Below, in pieces: positions 9,571 to 26,504 of a stretch of 64,000 nucleotides of DNA. A program made the position numbers and the translations under genes. The stretch covers positions 95,341,435 to 95,405,434 of the forward strand of contig NC_058338.1 in assembly GCF_905475395.1 (NCBI RefSeq), written 5' to 3'. Position 1 is the first letter of the stretch. Each line of letters opens with the position of its first letter. This stretch comes from Chrysoperla carnea. Its lineage: Eukaryota > Arthropoda > Insecta > Neuroptera > Chrysopidae. Under the pieces are notes generated by a model. That model was not told where the DNA came from and did no database searches. It worked only from the letters and a program-made list of their open reading frames with translations.

Positions 9571-12500
9571 TTATAAGAAGTAGGGTGTTGTATTTCTTGG
9601 TGGAATGACACGTTCTGAATCAGGTACCGCTTTAAATATTTTCGCTTGACGATTATCTGTCGAACTAAATTCTAATATACTGGCAATATTTCCACAACGA
9701 TAACAATAATTTGGTGCTGACCATACGGTTACTAATTTATCATCAAACATATATTTATAACCTGAAATAAACAAATTTCCCATTAATAATATTATTTGTC
9801 TTTAGCCTCTCCCTTACAGTGCTACTTTTTGGAGGCCCTAGTCACCTAAGGATGAGATCGAGAACGCACTACTTTTTTCTATGTGCATGGTCACGTCATT
9901 TCTCACATACAGAAAAGAGACAGGCTCATTCTTTGTGTCAGTTTGTATAAACAAATTGATGTGTTAAAAAAATATCTCATTTTCCTGTTATGAAATACAA
10001 ATTATTAACGCTTAGTTTTCCCTGGATATGTTTTTCGATTAAATTCGTGTACCAATTAGATAATTATTCAATGTCGTTGCCGCATTTCGTCTTATTTTAA
10101 GTATTTTGATAGTTGGAAAATCGAATTTCTTTCAATGTTCACAATTGAACCGAATTAAATTATATAAAACCAATAAAAGAAACATAATACTAATACTTCA
10201 AAAGTTTGGGGATAGTAACTTCAAAAATCGTATTGCCAATCAACTTTTTTGTCGATGAATCGTGTAATTATGGTGTAAAATGGAACGAAAATTGCAAAGA
10301 ATGATTTTTTTTTAATGCAGGACGAGGCTCCCGTCGATTGTGGGGCTCTGGGCATTTTCTAAGAGGGACCAATTGGAAAAATGGGGCCTTCTCCTTATCC
10401 TTTCTAACTAGTTGTGAAATACCATCTTCTCAATAAAACTGTCTGATCACATTGATCTGGGTACTGAGCCACTCTATTCCCGTTAAAGGGAATGAGGCAA
10501 CGGACTCGTTAGCACGAGAAAGGTCGTCTCAAACAACCCTATCACTTGAGCCTGTCATTTCCATAGCAAAATGCTCCGTAATTTACAGTTTTATTACTGG
10601 AATTTTGCGCAGAGCATGTGACAGGCTAAGCTGTAAAAAATCACAGCAAGACAAGTAGTTGTATTGAGTAGAAACTCGCTAGAATACACTTGAGAATGCA
10701 GAGTGTTGGGACACTTGACACGACACTGCCGATTGGAGATGGTAACCTTCATAACTTGGGGACCTGAGATGATCCAATTTGTAGAGCCTTAATGGAGGAC
10801 AATGAAATATCCATTTATTTTATTTGTAAAAATCTACGAAGAGCTAAGTATAGAATGTTAGGGTTTGAAATCTTGGACCCATAAATCCTGGAAGCAATCC
10901 CGGAACAGAAGCTGTTAGAATTCTGCGTGGCTTCTGATCTCGACAGAATTCTATAGCTTCATCTGTTGAACATAGCACCTCCTAGGCGTTTTGCTTCCGG
11001 ATGACAGACTGTTCTCAAGGCGGGCAGACAGGAATCCTTGATCTAGGTTCTAGGGTCCCAATTACTGTACGCTTCCTATCAGTATTATTAAGATCATCTT
11101 ACCTTCATGTACTAATTGATGTGCACGACATATTAGTGACAATGCATTTACGTCCATAAATTCATGTGTGACTCGAGCACCAAATAAGTAACCAGCACCT
11201 CTTGGACTTATCGACCATGTATCAACATCCTCTGGATCGGACCATACTAAATCACAAAATGCACCTTTGTGTGGTATTTCTTGATTACGATCAATTGATC
11301 GAATTTGATCTAATGTTATGATATCGGGACTTAGACCACCATGTACACATAAAATTTGTTCATCAATTAACTGCAAAAAAAGGAACGAGCTTGTAAAAGA
11401 ATTGTCAAAAAGTACTTAGGCCCAGGTCCTGGGATCAACATCCGGGGCTCGTAGACATTTTTTTTTTAAATTATACAAATGCATTTCAATATTCTTAAAT
11501 ATTAGTTTTACAGAAAAGATGATCAGGTCCGAAATTTTTATGTTTTTAAACAAGGTGGGGCGTTTAGAAAATAATTTTCATAAAATTCGCAGACAACAAA
11601 TTTTGATCGCGTTTTCGAACCCATTTTTTTGTATTTTTTCAATTATTTAGAGTGACTATTTTGAAAACTGCGATTCTGATCAATTTTTATACCATGTATA
11701 TATGAAATATACATAGTATTATAAGTTTAGTCCCAAGTTTGTAACGCCTAAAAATATTGATGCTACAAAAAAAAAAATTGGTATAGGTGTTCATAAAATC
11801 ACCTAATTAATCCATTTCCGGTTGTCCGTCCGGCCGTCCGTCTGTGGTCACGATTACTCAAAAACGAAAAGAGATATCAAGCTGAAATTTTTACAGCGTG
11901 CTTAGGATGTAAAAAGTGAGGTCAAGTTCGTAAATGAGCAACATGGGTCAATTGGGTCATGGGTCCGTAGTACCCATCTTGTAAACCGTTAGAGATAGAA
12001 TAAAAGTTTAAATGTAAAAAATATTCCTTACAAAAAAATAAACAACTTTTGTTTGAAACATTTTTTTGTAAACATCACTGTTTACCCACGAGGGCGTTAA
12101 TTAGGTACAAATTTTATAGTATGTATTAATATAGGAATATCAAAGTGAATATCTTTTGTTATTTACATGACGTCAAAAAAAACAAACGATTGCGCATCAA
12201 CACTTGCGCATTATATGAGAATATCAGTTAAATTTGTCAGATATGTATGTATGTGAAATGTGACAGAGTTATCAACACTGCCTATACATGGTATTTCAAC
12301 AATTAACTCAGTTAATTATTTGTTTTCACTTGTTTAACTAGATTTTTGTATTTTTTGAGTCAAAATTAGTCTAAAAAAATTACTTTTATTAAGATGAGAA
12401 ACTAAAAATATTTCTCGAATTTTTGCATTTTTTTTAAGGAGTAAGGAAAAATTCGAAAAAATCGAACCAAATTTTATTTTTTCCAAATTTGATAAAAATG

Positions 12501-14963
12501 ATTTTCTACTCATTTTGACCCAAAAAAAAAAAAAAAAAAAAATCCAGTTAAAAAATTGATCATAATCATAATTTTCAAAATAATCACTCTAAATTATTGG
12601 AAAAACACCAAAAACTGGATTCGAAAATTTCGATCCCAGTTTTTAATCTCTGATTTTTATGAAAATCATCAACTAATTTTCAACTCTAAAAATACAAAAA
12701 TGTACTTAAAAAATATTGATCAGAATCATAGTTTTCACTATAAATGATTTAAAAATAATCAAAAAATGGATTCCAAAATATCGATCAAAGTTTTGGCTCT
12801 GATTTTTTTGAAAATCATATTCTTATTTAGAATAATAATTAACATTGGTTAATAAACATTGCAGCTTAGAGGCCGATGTACAAACAATTTTAGGAAAAAC
12901 TTTTTTTCTGTAGCTCGCAGAATTAACTTCCTGTAAAATAGTGACCGAATATCATCATATTTTGACATAATAAAATGTTCCCTTGTTCGAAAAGAGTTTC
13001 TTGTTTTTATTGACCTAACATGATTAACACACGTTTGAACCCCCTCCCCTTCCTCCCAAAATCATACTTACAGCGGCCACAGTTAATAAATCAAAAACTC
13101 GACAACAATACTTCCATGCATTAGCATTACCATATTTACTTAAACATTCATCATAAAATCCATAAACTTGTGTTATCTGTCGACTCTCATGGTTGCCACG
13201 GAGTAACGTTATTTTATCGGGCCAACGTGCTTTTAACGTTAACAATCGTGTTAATGTTTCTAAACTATAATATCCACGATCCACAAAATCACCCATAAAT
13301 ATATAATTTGTGTCAGGTACTTGACCACCACATCGAAATAGTTCTTCTAAATCGTAAAACTGCAACAAAAAAGAACACAATTATATTCGTTATATCCAAT
13401 AGTCGTAAGGTTAGAGTAGCTCTGCTGAGGTGGGACATACTTAGACCAAAAAGTCCGTTGAGATACTGAGAAAAGGTTGAACCATCCCTGGTCCCTACTC
13501 CATGAACCATTTGGAGCATTTTTAACCCCCAAACCAAAAAAAGAGGGTGTTAAAATTTTGACCGCAATGTATGCCTGTCTGTGGCATCGTAGCGCCTAAA
13601 CAGATGAACCAATTTGGATTTTTTTGTTTCGTTTGAAGAGTAATTTAATGGGGAGTGTTCTTAGCTAAATTTCGAGTATGAGTTTAGAGTTCCGTACCCG
13701 GAACAACTAAAAAATAGACGATGATCCTTAAAATCGGTTCATTTTCGAAAAGGTTCTAAAGAAAAGGTAATTTAATGGAGAGTGTTCTCGCGGATTTTAT
13801 AAATTTCACTTGTAAGAACAGCAAGAATGCTTTAACGTGAACCGAATTCAAATCTAAGAGGTCGTCAAAGAAAGGCTGGCTCAAGTGAGTCTGTCTTCTC
13901 ATAACTGGAGAGCTGGACAGTGATAGGCAAGATGATACATCGTTTCTTCCCCCTTCCCACTGTGATAAATCCTGCAATAATCGTGATGCATCCTGTAATA
14001 CCCGCAACGATTTTGCTTAAAAGGCCCGTCTGTCTAAAAATAGTCTAAAATTAAAATTAGTCTAAAACATTTTTTTAGACTAATTTTGACTCAAAAAATA
14101 CAAAAATCTAGTTAAAAAATTGATCAGAATCATAGTTTTCAAAATATTCACTCCAAATGATTTGAAAAACACCAAAAAATGGATTCGAAAATTTCGATCT
14201 AAGTTTTTTGTTTCTGAATTTTATAAAAATTATTTTCTCAACTAATTTTGACCTAATAAATACAAAAATCTAGGTAAAAAATTGATCAGAATTATAGTTT
14301 TCAAAAATAATTCCTCTACCTGGTTAAAAAACATTTAAATTTCGGACTTTAAAGAATATTTGAATCGATTTCGGCTTAAACAATCAACGCGAGTTGCAAA
14401 CACTATTTTTTAGCTGATTACTCATTGAGCGTGACTTCTTAGATTTCCCTGATTTCCATAATAAATCTCTATCATTCTATTTTTACTTTCCGATCACTGT
14501 CAGAAAGGTACCTCGGGGAGTAAAATTAATTTTTTTTTCCCTAAAATGACCCATTTTTAAAATTTGTGCTTACTTCTCCTCGAATACGTTTAAAACTTTA
14601 CCTTTTTCGATAAAATAAAAATGGTCCTTACATTTCATCACGAAGTATTTAATATATTACTCGTTTTACCGAGTTCAAACAAAAGAAAAACTTTGATATA
14701 AGTTCCGAATTACCTAAACGTAGCATGCTTTGAGAATTTGGGATACATTTAATGGAAAGAAGGCGAAATATTAAAATATATTAGATTGTTAAGGTTACCT
14801 GTCCATGAATATCCCCACAAACCGTCACAGGTGTTGATACTGGTTGCACATTTGATTCCTCTAACAATAAATCACACACCAAATCACATAAACATTTCAA
14901 ATCGTTTTCTGGTAAATATTTGCATTCTTTTGCAATTTCTATCCATTTATCAAGATCTGCCAT
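9571..14963 (-). CDS. PpV: Serine/threonine protein phosphatase 6 catalytic subunit
   Basis: Complete gene in four coding exons: 14799-14963, 13072-13359, 11103-11370 and 9571-9761. They join in frame (phases 0, 0, 1) to 303 residues, the length of Drosophila PpV. It is a PPP-family metallophosphatase that removes phosphate from Ser/Thr and works with SAPS-type regulatory subunits in cell-cycle and signalling control. Metal and phosphate ligands are present: GDIHG (D51, H53), GDFVDRG (D79, D82, R83), RGNHE (N111, H112), CVHGGLSP, and a later [11 protein letters not shown] loop. The C-terminus [12 protein letters not shown] is the PP6 signature and separates it from PP2A (DYFL) and PP4. All donors are GTAAG/GTAAC and all acceptors have pyrimidine tracts. 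The introns carry a non-LTR fragment, a GTCY-core copy, a hAT fragment and other repeats, but no coding defect is seen. Confidence 0.97.
10440..10960 (+). pseudogene. Non-LTR retrotransposon fragment (RNase H and C-terminal Cys domain)
   Basis: Lies antisense in PP6 intron 3. The frame at 10452 reads [14 protein letters not shown], the usual RNase H C-terminal motif of non-LTR elements (G-N-E-x-A-D-x-L-A-R-E). Further on, 10700-10830 reads [13 protein letters not shown], a stop, then [13 protein letters not shown] and YFICKN, a degenerate C-x2-C...H-x4-C tail. A stop and a frame change show it is dead. A sister copy is at 26505-27065. Confidence 0.75.
11687..12335 (+). mobile_element. GTCY-core repeat, copy 3
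   Basis: In PP6 intron 2, antisense to the gene. Both typical ends (ATACCATGTATATATGAAAT and AATTATTTGTTTTCACTTG) and the CCGTCCGTCTGTGG core are present. Confidence 0.75.
12336..12830. repeat. Family G AT-rich repeat units
   Basis: Repeated blocks of the type AAAAATTGATCAGAATCATAG, GGATTCGAAAATTTCGATC and CTAATTTTGACC occur more than once here and again at about 11590-11690, 14035-14310 and 48520-48980. Units are roughly 150-200 bp and diverged. Non-coding. Confidence 0.5.
12860..13045 (+). pseudogene. hAT transposase C-terminal remnant
   Basis: Matches the 3-prime part of the hAT element at 53397-54337: AACTTTTTTTCTGTA, CAGAATTAACTTC, GACCGAATATCA, TTTTTATTGACC and CCTAACATG occur in the same order. 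Only the last part of the transposase and the 3-prime tail remain. Lies in PP6 intron 2. Confidence 0.65.
13530..13775 (+). repeat. Family E (GTCT-core) repeat in PP6 intron 1
   Basis: GGGTGTTAAAATTTTGACCG, then CTGTCTGTGGCATCGTAGCG, AGAGTTCCGTACCCGGAAC and GGTAATTTAATGGAGAGTG. The same order is found at 28995-29290, 43090-43380, 50065-50375 and, inverted, 25590-25790. The short GTCT core suggests a second Helentron-like family. Confidence 0.65.
14035..14310. repeat. Family G AT-rich repeat units in PP6 intron 1
   Basis: Two diverged blocks with the ACAAAAATCTAGTTAAAAA, TTGATCAGAATCATAG and GGATTCGAAAATTTCGATC motifs of family G. Confidence 0.5.
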
Positions 14964-14969
14964 ATTTTT

Positions 14970-15760
14970 AAATTTTTGATTTTTCGTATTTATATGAAAC
15001 TTTTATGAATTAAACAACATTGATAATGATTCAAACACAATTCAAAATATGGAAATGATTTTAAATATTTTTTTTTTTTTAAGTAAAAAGTTTTGTAGAA
15101 ATATTTTTATTTTATAGAATTGTTCGAATTACGATTGAAAAAAATATTCTGTCAAACTGAAATAATCATCTTTGATGTATAACCTCTATTTTAACGTTTA
15201 GTGGGCTGCCTACTCGCCTCTAAATATTCGTCTATTGTTTGCGGTGAGCTGATGTAACTTTTGAGGGAATCTTATCTTAATTAATTAAGATTAGGTATTT
15301 ATTAAGTATCTTAGTCATTATTTAGAAAATGATTCAAAAGCTTTTTGTTCCTATCCAAATATTTTGTTAATTTTGTTTAACTTAAATTGGCGTTAATACT
15401 TTTTTTTTTGGTAGGCTAGAGTTCATCACAGACTTATAATTAAAGTTTTGCTAGAAGTCTAGTCGGTGGGGCTGGGGTTCATCAACTTGTATATTTCACA
15501 CTTGACTATCAAGTTTTTAGCTTAAAATTAAAAAAAAAAAAAGCAAAAGTTTCTAAGTTTGTTTGTTTTTAATTAGAGCAGAAGGGTGTATTATTTCTCT
15601 TTAATCCTAAGAAAATTGACTACAATCTTCGATTGGGTGACGATTTTTTAAAATTTTTTATTTTTGTAAAATGTTTATTACGAATTCGCAATCGTAAAAT
15701 ATTGATTCACCTTTTAGATTATTATAAAATTGAACTCTTTTGCTAAATCTATAAAAAAAG
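14970..15760. other. Upstream flank of PP6, no gene seen
   Basis: Would contain the PP6 5-prime UTR and promoter in minus-strand sense. I see no decisive core promoter motif in this AT-rich DNA. Confidence 0.3.
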
Positions 15761-15763
15761 TCT

Positions 15764-16096
15764 TGACACCAAATACCGCGTAAAATTTTAAAATGACCGC
15801 ACCATTAAATCCAACATGGCCAAAACACAATTTTTTTTTAATGGATTAATGATTGAAAGCTTGAAGCACAAGTTTAAAAAAAAATTTTGTTGCTTTCATC
15901 TGATGTGTCCGTGATTTTATAATAAGCAAAATGGGTCCTGACATCAAATAGATACATTTAGACATCAAATGCCGCTCAAAATGGCTGCCATAAAATTCAA
16001 CATGGCCAATTCCCAATTTTTTTCATGGATTAGTTGAAAGCTTGAAGCACATGTTTTTGAAAAAAAGTTAGTGCTTTTGTCTGATGTGCCAATGAT
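15764..16096. repeat. Diverged direct duplication of about 170 bp
   Basis: Two blocks, about 15764-15930 and 15935-16096, share in order ACAxCAAAT, CCGC, ATxxAACATGGCC, ATGGATTA, TTGAAAGCTTGAAGCAC and TTTxxTCTGATGTG. The copies are diverged, so the duplication is old. Confidence 0.55.
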
Positions 16097-16296
16097 TATA
16101 CCCGGTATATATGAAATATATATCAAGGTATACTAATTTTAGTCCAAAGTTTGTAATGCTCAGAAATATTGATGATATGAACAATATTTGGTATAGATAT
16201 ACATAAAATTACCTATAATGTGTTCGCCCGTCTGTCGGTCAGCATGATAACTCAAAAACAAAAAGAGAAAGAAATTTTTATAGCGGCGTGTTCAAG

Positions 16297-19051
16297 AGCT
16301 CCGTATAGTTAGCAGATAAAATTGTTATTTTTCACTCAAACTATTTCCATTCATTTGGGAATCGTTTGGGATGATTTGGGAATATAATTTTAGAATTTGG
16401 GAATTATTAGTTTTCCTGTAATTAATGATTCTTTTTTCAGCGTATAGTTAGCAGGTAGGAAATTAAATCCACTTAATTTTTATGTTATTCGAAAGGAAAT
16501 CATTTGGGAATTACGATAAACACGGTTTCAGAGTTTGGGAATGTATAATTAATTAATTACACCTATTTTTTAGTTGATTGATAGGTTATGTTAATTAACC
16601 GTACACCTGAACCATTAATTGTTATATAGCAGTATGGCGCCAATATTCAAATATTACTGAATAATTTATTTTATAATTTATGTAAATGTTAAGTTTTATT
16701 TTGCCTTAAAACTGTTCTTATTCAATTGGAAATCGTTTGGGAAGATTTAGGAATATAATTTTATTATTTAGGACTGATTAGTTTTCATGTAAATAATTAG
16801 TTTTTCAAAGCGTATACTTAGAAGGTAAAAAATTAAATTTTCACCATTTTTACGTTATTTGATAATAATTTACATGGAGACTAATCTAATTAATTTGGGA
16901 ATCATATTAATCACGGTTTCATCATTTGGGACACTAAAATTATTTTATTACTTACATTTATTTTTTAGTTGATTTTTTGTGGTTATATTAATGGCGGCAA
17001 TATTCAAATGTTACTTCATTTACAATAATTTTGTTTTTTAATTTATGTAAATGTTTATTTGACATTAAAACTATTTTTATTTAATCGGGAAATTTTCAAA
17101 GATCAGGAATCGTTTGTGAAGGTTTGTTTGAAGTGTTTTGGGAGTGATTAATGTCAAAATATTCAATGGATATTTTCTATATGATCATTTGTATCATTTT
17201 TTATGTAGGTGCAGATTAATGCTTTATGCGAAATTACTTTCAAATTTTTCTTATTTTTATTAAAGATTAATAATTCGTCCAATAAAAGAAGTGTTAATTA
17301 AGAAGTGTGAAGTGTGGATAAGATGTGGATAGGAAGGAAAATTATTGATAGTCTAACTGTTTATTCTAATAAAGATAAATAAATTGATCATGAAATAAAA
17401 ACTGCATTTGTATTGATAAAATTGTAAATAAAATATTTATTCTCTTATAGTAGGTACAAGCTAGCGTAGGAGGTATTTGAAATGTATTTAATTTGGTTTT
17501 CTTTTTGTACTACTAAATCTCACAAATTTGGTTGAGTTGGTTTGAGCATTTTACAGAGTTTTTAACTTGATATATACGTAAAACTCGAAAAATAAGTTGA
17601 ACCCCGGAAAATGCTTCAAACGAAAAATGATATATTCAAAGGTACACATCTTATACGGGTATTCAATTCGATCAAGTTTTCGGGTTCAATAAAAAATTCA
17701 ATCTGATCCATAACTTACAAACAATAGCCGAGCACTTATTTTTTTTTTGTAAATAACCGAATAGTTGAGACAGAGTTTTAATTTTTTTGCGTGTTTCTTC
17801 ATTCCAATTTGAACAAAAAATGGTTTTTATGGAAAAATAAACCACTTTTATTGGATTTATTAGAAAATATTTTTCGAAGAGTGTCTTGATGATGTAGAAA
17901 CAATTATAAGTTATAATTATTTTGGGTAAAACTTTTCAGTCTGTTTTTTCGTTAACCATACTGTTTTCGGCAAATGTTTCGAACAAAAATGTTACATTTT
18001 TAACCATAAAAACTTTCTAATTTAAAGTGTTTCTCTATCTGTTACCAATTACGGAGTAGATTGAGCTTTTCATTGAACTTGAAATCTTAGGTCAAGTTTA
18101 TAAATATCTGCGTAAGATGTGCGCATATTCACCCAAAATGTTTTGTTTGAAGCTTTTTTTTATCGACAAAAGTTATTTATCGAGTTTCAAGTATATGCTA
18201 TAAACTCTTTATATGAAGCAGGGATCAGGCGTACTTGAGTTTGCGAAATTATATCAATTAAAAACGGGAATGCATTAAACACCATATATTATCTATGCCA
18301 ATATAGTGATAATATATCGTATTTTAAAATGAAGTATCATTTGAATATTGCCGCCATTAATATAACCACAAAAATCAACTAAAAAATAAATGTATTTAAT
18401 AAATTAATTATACTTTCCCAAATGATGAAACCGTGTTTAATGTGATTCCCAAATTAATTAGATTAGTCTCCATGTAAATTATTATCAAATAACGTAAAAA
18501 TGGTGAAAATTTAATTTTTTACCTTCTAAGTATACGCTTTGAAGAACTAATTAATTAAATGAAAACTAATCAGTCCTAAATAATAAAAATATATTCCTAA
18601 ATCTTCCCAAACGATTTCCAATTGAATAAGAACAGTTTTAAGGCAAAATAAAACTTAACATTTACATAAATTATAAAATAAATTATTCAGTAATATTTGA
18701 ATATTGTCGCCATACTGCTATATAATAATTAATGGTTCAGGTGTACGGTTAATTAACATAACCTGTCAATCAACTAAAAAATAGGTGTAATTAATTAATT
18801 ATACATTCCCAAACTCTGAAACCGTGTTTATCGTAATTCCCAAATGATTTCCTTTCGAATAACATAAAAATTAAGTGGATTTAATTTCCTACCTGCTAAC
18901 TATACGCTGAAAAAAGAATCATTAATTACAGGAAAACTAATAATTCCCAAATTCTAAAATTATATTCCCAAATCCTCCCAAACGATTCCCAAATGAATGG
19001 AAATAGTTTGAGTGAAAAATAACAATTTTATCTGCTAAGTATACGGAGCTG
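16297..19051. mobile_element. Foldback element with ~0.72-kb inverted arms and 8-bp target duplication
   Basis: The left arm (about 16297-17020) is reverse-complementary to the right arm (about 18325-19051), ending AGCTCCGTATAG and TATACGGAGCTG. TGTTCAAG flanks both sides (16289-16296 and 19052-19059), an 8-bp target duplication. CAG...CTG-type ends plus 8 bp suggest the hAT superfamily. Each arm is built from tandem units carrying GTATAGTTAGCAGG and ATTTGGGAAT motifs. The roughly 1.3-kb centre carries a family D element (17613-18153). No transposase is visible, so it is non-autonomous. Confidence 0.85.
17613..18153. mobile_element. TIR repeat family D, nested in the foldback centre
   Basis: Ends GCTTCAAACGAAAAATG (left) and TTTTGTTTGAAGC (right) are inverted repeats. 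The interior shares ACCACTTTTATTGGATTTAT and ATCTTATACGGG with copies at 769-1150 and 55376-56314. About 541 bp, non-coding. Confidence 0.65.
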
Positions 19052-19509
19052 TGTTCAAGACGTAAAAAGTGAATTTAAGTTCGTAAATGAGCAACATAGG
19101 TCAATTGGTTCTTGAATCGTAGAATCCATCTCCAAACCGTAATAGATAGAGCAAAAGTATAAAAGGTGTTCTCTATGGAAAAAATTAACAACTTTTGTTT
19201 GAAATATTTTTTCCGCAAACATCTTTGCTTACCCGTGAGGACACAAATTAGCCTAGAACAAAAGTCTCCATTTTCTAAAACTATACAAGATGGAAAGTTG
19301 AAAAATTGAATGTAGCTTCAAATCCTTAGTCTTAAATTTTCATATCAAACTTGTCGGATAATATGAAATTTCGAAAGGACGCGGTCAGGGCTCACCATTT
19401 ACTTGAGATAAATGTTTGATAATCGAAAAACATTCATGATCGAAACTGTCTATACAGGGTGTTTCAACAATTAACTCAGTCAATTGTTTGTTTTCACTTG
19501 TTTTATAAT

Positions 19510-20227
19510 AAGTTGCCCTGACCAGTGCTTGTACATTTTTCAATTTTCCATTATTATTTGTCGTACTTAAAACCTTATTAGAAATGCATATAATAATTAG
19601 ATTTTTCGATAAACTTGTAAAAAAATTTCATTATTTTGATCTGAATTATTATTAATTTTAAAGTTTAATTAAAAAATTTGAAATAAAAATTTAATAAAAA
19701 ATGTGTAAGATGGCATCACTCTCCAAGCAAATTGCCTAGAATTTGAAGTGTAATGAATAAGATTGGCCAAGCCCTAAATACGAGACTTTTAGATTGTCAT
19801 ATGTTCGTTTTATTTTAATGGAATGTATAAAAATTAATAAAATTTAATTATTTGATATTTGATAGTTTAATTTATTTAAGGTACATTTTTTTCATTTCTA
19901 TTTTACTAAACAATTTTCTGAAACAATTCGTAGCGGTAGATGAAACAAAAAAAAAAAAACATTTTTTTCCAATACCTGCATGACGCTATACAGTAAGATG
20001 GCCGCATTTTTCAGTATTTTTTTTTCTATGATATAAGAATTTATATAGCTCGAAGTGTTCTCACAAATTTATGTGACGACTCATTTTTTGACGATTTATG
20101 TCAAACGATAGAACTTGTCAAGTTTAACGAACTTTTTCCGTGAATTTACTATTTGTGTGAGTCAGAAAGTTTTGAATTGAAAGAAATGCCGTGAATACAA
20201 AATTTTTTGTGCTATTTTTAGGTAAAA
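19510..20227 (+). other. Upstream region of Cdc42
   Basis: The 5-prime UTR is expected here. GCTATTTTTAG, five bases before the run into the ATG, could be a splice acceptor for a UTR intron, which would leave a leader of only GTAAAA in this exon. No core promoter element is clear. No other gene seen. Confidence 0.35.
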
Positions 20228-24417
<4,190 letters not shown>

Positions 24418-25585
24418 TTATAGGTTTGGCATGTGCGCGTGCGTGGCAAGGCGCATATTGTGCGGTTTGATTACTTTTTATTTTATATTTTCTGAACTAT
24501 TAATAATTAAAATATTAATAATTATGATAATCATCCAAAAAAAAAAAACAAACAATAATTTAAACAAAAATATTTTAAATAAAAATAAAAACAAACATTT
24601 AAAAATCTCTTTTTTATGTCTTTCGGCTAAAATTTTTGTTGTCCGATCACTGGAAGATCACATCACGTCGTAGAAATATGAATTTTTTTTATACGACGAG
24701 CGTTAACAAAATTCGAAGAGCTGCGTACAAAATGGATGCAACAATAAGTGTGTATGTAAGTTTAATTTTGGCGCCTTGAAAGTTTAGAACTAAAATCTAC
24801 CTCAAAAAATAACTAGACACGGACTCAAAAAGAATCGTGATACTCAGTGACTGATTGCTGGAGTTTGATAACCTATCTCTCAACAGTCAAAAGATCGTCG
24901 CGGCGATGTCAAAAATGGAGTAAAAATTGCGGTAGCATCCTAACTCCGAATTTTGACTATTTGAGATAAAATATTTATATCGTTTACGAATCGCCTTAAT
25001 ATTTTCTTTTGTTTACAAGTCCAAGAGGCTTCGATTCAGAAGTATTTATATTTTCTTAAGACCCGCGATAGAAAAAGTAGGTAGCATCATATGAAGGAGC
25101 CTGTCTCTTAATTCTAACTGTCTAGTGTCCCCAATCTTGACTTTATCTTGGAAATAATTATATATGGAACGACTTGTTGGAAGTAGCTATTTTTTTAAAA
25201 TTATTTGTTCGTCAAGATTATCACCATACAAGTCGCTGCGACATCAGAAGTAACGTAAAAAGTTGTGATAGCGACCTATATTCGAGATTACAACGAGATT
25301 ATGTTTGAATAGTCTCGATCTTCTTTTTTGCTTACAAATGAAAATATTTTATCCATGAGATACAGTCTTTTATGGTCGGGGCTGCTTATTATGATTGTCA
25401 GGACTGTCGTGATGACATCAAAAGTGGCGAAGAGCGAAGTACGCAGGTCGTTGCATTGAATAGGCGACAAAGTTGTAGCAGAGAGTTCTTTTGCATCAAT
25501 TGTTTCGTGCTGAGACCTTTATTGAAATTGGTCTTGTTAATATACAAATGAAATTTACAAAATTTAAAACATCTTCCAAAAAATG
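24418..25585 (+). other. Cdc42 3-prime UTR and flank
   Basis: AATAAA hexamers at 24578-24583 and 24584-24589 are the first plausible poly(A) signals after the stop at 24417. Further downstream no gene or known repeat was recognised to about 25585. Confidence 0.45.
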
Positions 25586-25589
25586 CTGT

Positions 25590-25795
25590 TTTGTTTCTTG
25601 TAGCTTTCGCCAAACTGAACCGACTTGAAACATACGGAAGAACACTCTCCATTAAATTATTTTTCAAACAAAAAAAAATTTTTAATCGGTTCATCCATTT
25701 AGGAGCTACGAAGACACATACACACACACACACACACTGACACACAGCGATCAAATTTATAACATCCCACTTTTTGCGTCGAGGATTAAAAAGAG
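25590..25795 (-). repeat. Family E (GTCT-core) repeat, inverted copy, with CA microsatellite
   Basis: Reverse complement of the family E order: ACTCTCCATTAAATTA, AATCGGTTCATCCATTTAGG, then a run of about 14 CA dinucleotides ending CACTGACACACAG in place of the GTCT core, then AAATTTATAACATCCC. The microsatellite probably grew from the core. Confidence 0.6.
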
Positions 25796-26504
25796 TTTGG
25801 ATAATTTCTTCAACTTACAACCAAAACTACTGGAGTTAGTAAAACAAAATTACGTCAAATTAGTTTTTTTTTTTTGTAATCGATTCTTTAGGATGAAAAA
25901 GAATGGATGAAGGAGGGGAGCGAATCTTCTGTTGTAGGGTTTATTATGGGAAATATTTTTTCCACTCAAAATTGAATTTACATAGACTCTTCATAGTTTA
26001 CTCCCTTTTTCACGTATCCGAAAAGTACTCAGCTCTTCGAAAATTTCTATAATTAATTGTAGGTAGTTGTATTAATAAAAATATAATTAATAATTTTATA
26101 CATATTTAAAAAAAAAATTATATATATATATAAATATAAACTATATTAATAAAAAAAAAAATTAATTTTTCTCGGGAGGAACAATTTTCAACATAAAATG
26201 GCTTTGCTGCTATAATTAACCCCTTTCCTTCTGATTATAAACTTGTACTAATTTTTATATAAAACGAAATAAAATAAAAAGTTACTTTTGTTTATTCAGG
26301 CCAGAATATGTTGACAAATCATTTTCTTTTTTTTTATTATTGAGAGAAGGATCGAAGTAAAACAATAACTAATTATCGAGATTTCGGGCGTTACCATAGA
26401 AAATATTCGATTAATTTAAAAAAAAAATCGATTTTTGCATTTAGTTTTTGTTCAAAATTGCTCTTTTTCGAGTATTATAAAATTCCGAACTAATAGTAAT
26501 ACTA

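Larger units (their letters stand above)
16098..19506 (+). mobile_element. GTCY-core repeat copy 4, split by a foldback element
   Basis: The left part (16098-16296) and right part (19060-19506) of one diverged GTCY-core copy are separated by the foldback element at 16297-19051. The sequence resumes with GACGTAAAAAGTGA, the order expected from intact copies, and ends TCAATTGTTTGTTTTCACTTG. Confidence 0.7.

Noticed and set aside
14786-14971. Plus-strand open frame over PP6 exon 1
   Set aside because: Antisense shadow of a conserved phosphatase exon.
25398-25754. Minus-strand 118-codon frame with CVCVCV run
   Set aside because: Comes from the CA microsatellite and family E repeat.
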